From contig CM055097.1 of assembly GCA_029204225.1 (NCBI GenBank), positions 25,823,039 through 25,887,038 of the forward strand: a DNA stretch of 64,000 nt, written 5' to 3'. The notes under the pieces are model-generated. The model saw only the letters and a list, made by a program, of their open reading frames with translations, searched no databases and was not told where the DNA came from. Position 1 is the stretch's first letter; every line of letters begins with the position of its first letter. Shown one piece after another: positions 59,025 through 64,000 of this stretch. The DNA is from Diphasiastrum complanatum. Its lineage: Eukaryota > Streptophyta > Lycopodiopsida > Lycopodiales > Lycopodiaceae. The translations under genes and the position numbers were made by a program.

Positions 59025-59122
59025 ATTTCGGTTGCCTTGGTATTGTACCTACAAACTAGAGAGATCTTTATGGAGATTTCGGTTGCCTTGGTATTGTACC
59101 TACAAACTAGAGAGATCTTTAT
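59025..59122 (+). repeat. short tandem duplication of about 49 bp
   Basis: Two adjacent units contain GATTTCGGTTGCCTTGGTAT and ACAAACTAGAGAGATCTTTA. They are practically identical, so the duplication is recent. Confidence 0.85.
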
Positions 59123-59419
59123 GCCAACCGTTGGGAAGTCATTCAAACTATGTGATACCATCCTAAGAACCTCATACCGCAATATTTAAAGGTCACCTTA
59201 GGTTGACTATGCTTTAGATACCATCCTAGTGAGTTGTGATTGTATTCCAAGAGAAACATAAATTTGGAGTATATATACGGGAAGATACTCTACGACAACA
59301 GATGCTATCATTAGTTGTCTCAAGAAAATGACTTATAAACAAAAAATGAGAACATGTCATCAATTTTAGTAGTCTCTCTTGTCATCAAAAAGCAAACTCT
59401 AGAAAAAGCTTTGGCATAT

Positions 59420-59940
59420 TAAATCCTACCCTTTTTGGCTATGAGAACACTATGGAGCTTCTCAATGGATGGAAGGCCTTCTTACATGGCAAAAATTTGA
59501 ACAAGATTGGAGTACTCATCTCCAAATCCATTTGGAATGACTTGGACAAGCTTACTTTCCTTGATTTTATCACCTATGTAATCTCGCTCCATGTTGAGTG
59601 ATTTCACTCCAAGAACATATTCTTGAGCGCTCTCACCACTTGTTCTCATGCTTTGTAGGACTTGATTCCTCAACAAAAGTGTTTTTGAGGTTTTATTTTA
59701 CTCATAAATGGCCTCTGATAAGTCAAGTGCCTCCTTGCATAAGGTAGAAGAAGCCATTTCCTTTATAATTGCATTGGTTACATTCATCTTGATGCAATGT
59801 AAAGCAAGATTTGACTTCTTCTTGAACATTTGCAACTCTTGTCCACCTAGAGGCTCATCTACCTCATCAAAGCCAAAATCATGTAGGTCTTGGAGTATTG
59901 GGAATGACTCTATTCTCACCTTCCATGTAGAATAGTTAGA
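59420..59940 (-). pseudogene. Ty1/copia gag fragment
   Basis: Two adjoining minus-strand frames read KMNVTNAIIKEMASSTLCKE with ALDLSEAIYE, then (after a stop) LLLRNQVLQSMRTSGESAQE with YVLGVKSLNMERDYIGDKIK and VQVIPNGFGDEYSNLVQ. The pattern (helical, LxxxFxxIxMxEGESV-like spacing, ILxxLPxxYxxxV-like end) is that of UBN2/Retrotran-gag Gag of plant copia elements. No zinc knuckle or protease follows. Confidence 0.65.
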
Positions 59941-60324
59941 TTGGTTGGAAAATAAGCTTCATATGAGTTGAATAACTATTCGACAATGATAGTTCTATTT
60001 TCGGAAGAACAATAGTTAATGTAATAACAAAACTATTTCCATACTATAATAAACACAACTTATTATCATTCACAAGTGCGAAAAATGAATGATAGAGAAA
60101 GATTGTTTCATTGCAAATTATCAGAACCTAGATTGAAACAACTTGAATAACATAAAACAACAAGTCATGTGTCGAATTGTTGAATGCAACATGTATTGCT
60201 GAATGATGAAAAATACTACTATTTACTTTGATTGCACTATGATAATAGTATGTCTAATTCTACTATAAATTTCGCTCATGCACAAATCGTAATCTCGATA
60301 GCTTATTAACGATCAGTCTACTTA

Positions 60325-60328
<4 letters not shown>

Positions 60329-60412
<84 letters not shown>

Positions 60413-60436
60413 AGAAGAAGAAGAAGAAGAAGAAGA
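60329..60436 (+). repeat. (GA)n then (AGA)n microsatellite
   Basis: About 41 GA units to 60411 are followed by AGA/GAA trinucleotides to about 60436. Confidence 0.97.
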
Positions 60437-61059
60437 TTGCCTACCCTTGAAACTTGAACTGAATTTGATGAATTCAACTTGTGAATAACTTCACTACAAA
60501 ATGAACTAATCTAATGATCTATTTATAGTTGTTGATGGCACAAACCTAACGGAATGTACCGTCAACCACCTGGAAGGTGCCACATGGAGATAAGGGATTG
60601 GACCCAAAATATGTAATGAAGAAGACTCCACAACTAAATCTAATGAAGTCTTTATTTGGTAACCCTCGAATAATCGTTTTAGGTATGTTCGACATTGTGT
60701 CTACAATACATGTATTTTTCAGACTGTCTTGAATATTTCGACACTGTCTCAACAATGCGAGTAAAACTACAGAGTAGTTCCACATTACGAAATGATTGAA
60801 TAAATGAAATCCAACACTCCTCCTTAATGTGAACTCATAAAAATTGAGGTATTAAATTGAGCATACTGCTAAATTCTAGAATGATTGTTTGTCAAATGAT
60901 AATGCTTTAGTAAATATATCCATTGTCATGAAATCTGTCCTACAAAAGATTGAAATGATCTCCCTTTCGAGTACTTTGTCTCTCATGAAATGACACTTTA
61001 CTTCAATGTGCTTGTTTCGAGAATGATACCTAGGATTAACAAATAAAGCAATTGTAATC

Positions 61060-61320
61060 TAATTGTCTCAAAATATGGAAGATTCTTGTAACTGACTAAA
61101 ATTGATGTCCAACAATAGACGTCTTAATCAGATAGCTTCTTTTGCAGCATGTATAGCGACAATGTATTCGGCCTCTGTCAAAGATAATGAAGCTGAATTA
61201 TGCTTCTTGCTATTCCAAGAGACAAGACCTTTGTTGAATACAAAGACATATCCTAATGTCGACTTTTTACTGTCAACATCTCCAGCCCAATCTGCATTTG
61301 TAAAATCTTGAAGAACATTA
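61060..61320 (-). pseudogene. Ty1/copia RNase H fragment
   Basis: The minus strand reads NADWAGDVDSKKSTLGYVFV then FNKGLVSWNSKKHNSASLSL TEAEY with a few changes, the standard copia RNase H with the catalytic ADWAGD and EAEY blocks. It is closely related to the fragment at 8159-8330. At its left it runs into a decayed RNase H end. Confidence 0.8.
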
Positions 61321-61334
61321 ACATGGAAATTTGA

Positions 61335-61915
61335 ATCAATCCATGAGTAAGAAAGTACAACAATGATGCTAATCCAGCTCCATATGACTCCATATAACTA
61401 GTATGTGGCATTAGTCCTTCTTCAAGATTCACTTGACACAAGAAAATGACCATAGATTCACCAAAAATTGACAATCTCCAAGCATTGGCACCACATAATT
61501 CAAACCTTGAGAATTAGGCATGAAGGAATGATATAATGAACCTCCAATAGCTTCATTTCCATCAACAAAACCAGCCAAAAATGCTAGTACAACTCCAAAA
61601 TCAAAATGATGCAAAACAATGTAACTAGTTTTACCTTATCTTGACAATTTGCACACATTCACTTGAAATTGCTCAAACATGAGATAGAACAAGTAAAGTA
61701 AACTTGAACAACACTTCCTTGTTGTTCCTTTGACCTTACTCGAGTCTTAAAACACCTGCAAAAAAAGATCCAAGACATTTGTGCCACTTGACTCTCCTTT
61801 GAAACTCTTGACTAGCTCCAAATTGTCACTTTCTCTTTTGTGTTGTTGAAGCCCTTTGAGATCAACCTCTTGATCTTCCACTTGACCATCAAAGTCATTG
61901 AATAAGACCTTTTTT
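61335..61915 (-). repeat. recurrent module replacing reverse transcriptase, copy C
   Basis: It aligns with 14240-14880 nearly throughout (for example CAACAAAACCAGCCAA and GACCTTACTCGAGTCTTAAA) and lies, as there, between the copia linker and RNase H. On the coding strand it opens with KKVLFNDFDGQVEDQEVDLK, matching copy B. Stops follow. Confidence 0.7.
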
Positions 61916-62216
61916 TCAGATTCATTAGTTGCATGAAAACTAACATCCACTGTCATAGCATCATCTACACAAGAAGATTCACCAAAATATGTGAGAAAAG
62001 TAAAATGAGTCACTTCCACTTGCTTACCCTTCTCATCATATGTGAGCCTTGAAGGTTGTTGCCTGTGCCTTGATGTCCTCCTTGGTTTTTGACTTGATGA
62101 TGGCCCTTCATTATCAACATCCAAAGTACCATCATCCATGTCATCAACATCAAGCAGATCATAGTGATCAGGAAGATATGGCTGCTCCGGGACTGTCTTC
62201 TTCTAAAATTTGACAT
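61916..62216 (-). pseudogene. Ty1/copia integrase end and linker
   Basis: The minus strand encodes VPEQPYLPDHYDLLDVDD-like sequence, then SSQKPRRTSRHRQQPSRLTY and a decayed linker. It continues the integrase fragment at 62942 once the inserted gypsy piece is set aside. Confidence 0.7.
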
Positions 62217-62941
62217 GATTATTTCAAGGGAAAAGCCTAAGAAGACGTAGACAATTATGTATCTCAATTTGAATAGATTGATGTGAGTAAGATAGAAAGT
62301 CTAGATGCTGATAAATTGAGGATATTTTTTGGACTTTTTAAAAAAGAAGCCAAAACATGGTTCAGCCAAATTGAACCTGATTTGATAACAACTTGGGGAG
62401 ATTTAAAAACCCAATTTTTGAAGCAGTTTAGAAAAATTGGCTATTAAACTCGAATTTTGGCCGAGTTGAATTCAGTAAGACAGAAAGAGAAAGAATCTTT
62501 GAGAAAGTATACTCGAAGAGTGAAGAAATTAATTGGTCAATTGACTATAGTATACTCAATAGCTATGAAAATTGAATGGTTCTTGAGGGGATCACCCAAA
62601 AGAATAGATCGATACTGCAGACAAGGTCACATTGATAGTTTGGAACATGTCATAGCTACTCAGAGGATTACGAGACTTCTCGAATATCAAGAAGTCGAAG
62701 GTCAAAGAAGGAACTTGTTAAAAAGAAAAGACATATATATTCTTTAGATGACCAAGAATCAGTTTCTAAATCAGAAACAAGTTCATCCTCAAGTTCCAGA
62801 TCAGACTCAGACAATTCAAGTGAAGATGAATTTCCAAGAAAAACTTTGAAATGCCATACTCATGTTAAAAAGATTGAAAAAGAATTCAAACCACAACATC
62901 ACCACTTGAAGAAATCTTTGGAATATTTCTCTCATAAAAAA
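62217..62941 (+). pseudogene. Ty3/gypsy gag fragment inserted in the copia element
   Basis: The plus strand encodes a retrotransposon Gag: KLRIFFGLFKKEAKTWFSQI (about 62312-62371), TTWGDLKTQFLKQFRKIGY, then AELNSVRQKEKESLRKYTRR (after one stop) and a Ser-rich, acidic stretch. This is the Retrotrans_gag core (W-F ... F-x-x-F ... L-x-x-x-Q-x-x-x-E-S-L). The piece is bounded by TGACAT at 62211-62216 and 62942-62947 and ends ATAAAAAA before the right copy. LTRs and pol are absent. Confidence 0.7.
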
Positions 62942-64000
62942 TGACATTTCTTCCAATGACCACTTTATTAGTAGAAGGAATGTAAACCTTGTAAGCTTTT
63001 CTCACCTCACTATATCCAACAAATATGTCTTTCCTTGAAGATTGATCCTCCTTTTTCCTATCATCAAGAGTTATGTTGACATAGCAAGTACATCCAAAAG
63101 TTTTAAGAACTTGACACTCGACCTTCTACCAAACAATACCTCAAAAGGGATTTTTCCATTCAATATAGCACTCGGCCACCTATGGCATAGAAATTTAGCA
63201 CACAATAAGGCTTGATCCCAAAATGGTTTTGGAAGATTAGCACCTAACCTCATGGCTTTTGCACCTTCAAACAAGGTTCTATTCTTCCTCTCGGCCACTC
63301 CATTTTGTTGTGGTGTCCTTGGGCTTGTGTACTCCCTCTTGATCCCATGCTCATCACAAAAAAGCTTTAAACCTGGTAGAAATATACTCACCACCATTGT
63401 CCTCAAGCACTTGATTTTGGTAGAGAATTGGACCTCCCTTGCAATCTTGAACTTGACAAAGACATCATACACTTCATCCTTGCTCTTTAGTAGATATATC
63501 CAACAAAATATACTAAAATTATCAATAAAGGTTACATACATCTTAGCACCACAATTTCTAATTGTAGTAACTCCACAAATGCACAACTTGAAAAGGCATC
63601 GTAGATCTAGATGTAGATTTCTTATAAGATAACTTATGTGACTTTGACAAAGCAAATTGCTCACAAACATTATTGATGCTAGTTAAGGAACTTGGAAGAC
63701 CAATCATAACTTGCTTTCTTGCCATTACCTCCAATGACTTCCAGTTGAGATGCCCCATCCTCTTGTGCCAAACCTCTTGCATTTACATTTTCTCTTTTGC
63801 CACACATCCAACTTGGTTAGTGATAACACAAGCATCAAGTTTGAATAATTTATCTTGCCTTTTGCCTCTTGCAATCACAATATCTTTTTTCTTGATCAAA
63901 CATGTATCACCCTTGCTTTTAGCATTTGACTAACACTACGTAAGTTCACTTTCTATCACTCTGTTCGGATTGAAACATATCAAATGGTCAAGCCTCAACT
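62942..64000 (-). pseudogene. Ty1/copia pre-integrase and integrase
   Basis: Minus strand from the window edge: pre-integrase (ITNQVGCVAKEKM, then WHKRMGHLNWKSLEVMARK), integrase core FIDNFSIFCWIYLLKSKDEV with the first Asp, and SPRTPQQNGVAERKNRT with the Glu, ending in the C-terminal KDIFVGYSEVRKAYKVYIPS block near 63040-62980. A small deletion near 63390 shifts the frame and removes the second catalytic Asp, and the zinc finger has CEQF where C-x2-C is expected. The element is dead. It continues beyond the window. Confidence 0.85.

Noticed and set aside
1-64000. tRNA, rRNA, CRISPR array, bacterial operon or complete autonomous transposon
   Set aside because: None was seen on either strand; tRNA-like words are primer-binding sites, and all pol genes are broken or truncated.

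Overview
The window is nuclear DNA from a flowering or other seed plant. It holds one intact host gene embedded in, and heavily expanded by, retrotransposons. Plant origin is shown by a 14-exon gene for a plant-type LMBR1/LIMR-family membrane protein, by plant-type Ty1/copia and Ty3/gypsy pol remnants, by initiator-Met-tRNA primer-binding sites and by long GA/CT microsatellites. Introns of 2 to 7.6 kb packed with transposons point to a large or slowly purged genome, such as an early-diverging angiosperm or a gymnosperm. The species cannot be fixed from the sequence alone.

Layout. (1) 1-6700: a decayed Ty3/gypsy element on the plus strand with protease, then the integrase end without reverse transcriptase, then a long coiled-coil ORF in the envelope-like position and a probable LTR. 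(2) 6700-15550: layered Ty1/copia debris, mostly on the minus strand, including an inverted pair of related gag regions and a shortened copia element (13.5-15.55 kb) in which the reverse transcriptase is replaced by a sequence module that recurs at 7.4 and 61.3 kb. (3) 15560-16674: upstream region and 5' leader of the host gene, with a local tandem duplication, a GA-rich tract and upstream AUGs. (4) 16675-54486: the LMBRD2-like gene, plus strand, 14 exons, 13 GT-AG introns, 742 codons plus stop spread over 37.8 kb. (5) 54487-64000: 3' flank with microsatellites, a weak candidate exon at 57.7-58.0 kb, copia gag remnants and a decayed minus-strand copia element interrupted by a piece of gypsy gag.

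The introns carry datable insertions with recognisable ends: a hAT-like non-autonomous element nested in a copia reverse transcriptase (intron 2), a complete 2.17-kb non-autonomous LTR element with a 5-bp target duplication (intron 7), and a 0.92-kb ORF1-only non-LTR retroposon with an 11-bp target duplication (intron 9). Almost all autonomous-type insertions inside the gene lie antisense to it. The host gene reads intact through every exon, so the insertions appear to be tolerated. The transposon ORFs all carry stops, frameshifts or deletions. No tRNA, rRNA, CRISPR or bacterial-type feature was seen. Family assignments rest on recognised motifs and on memory of the families; no database search was possible.
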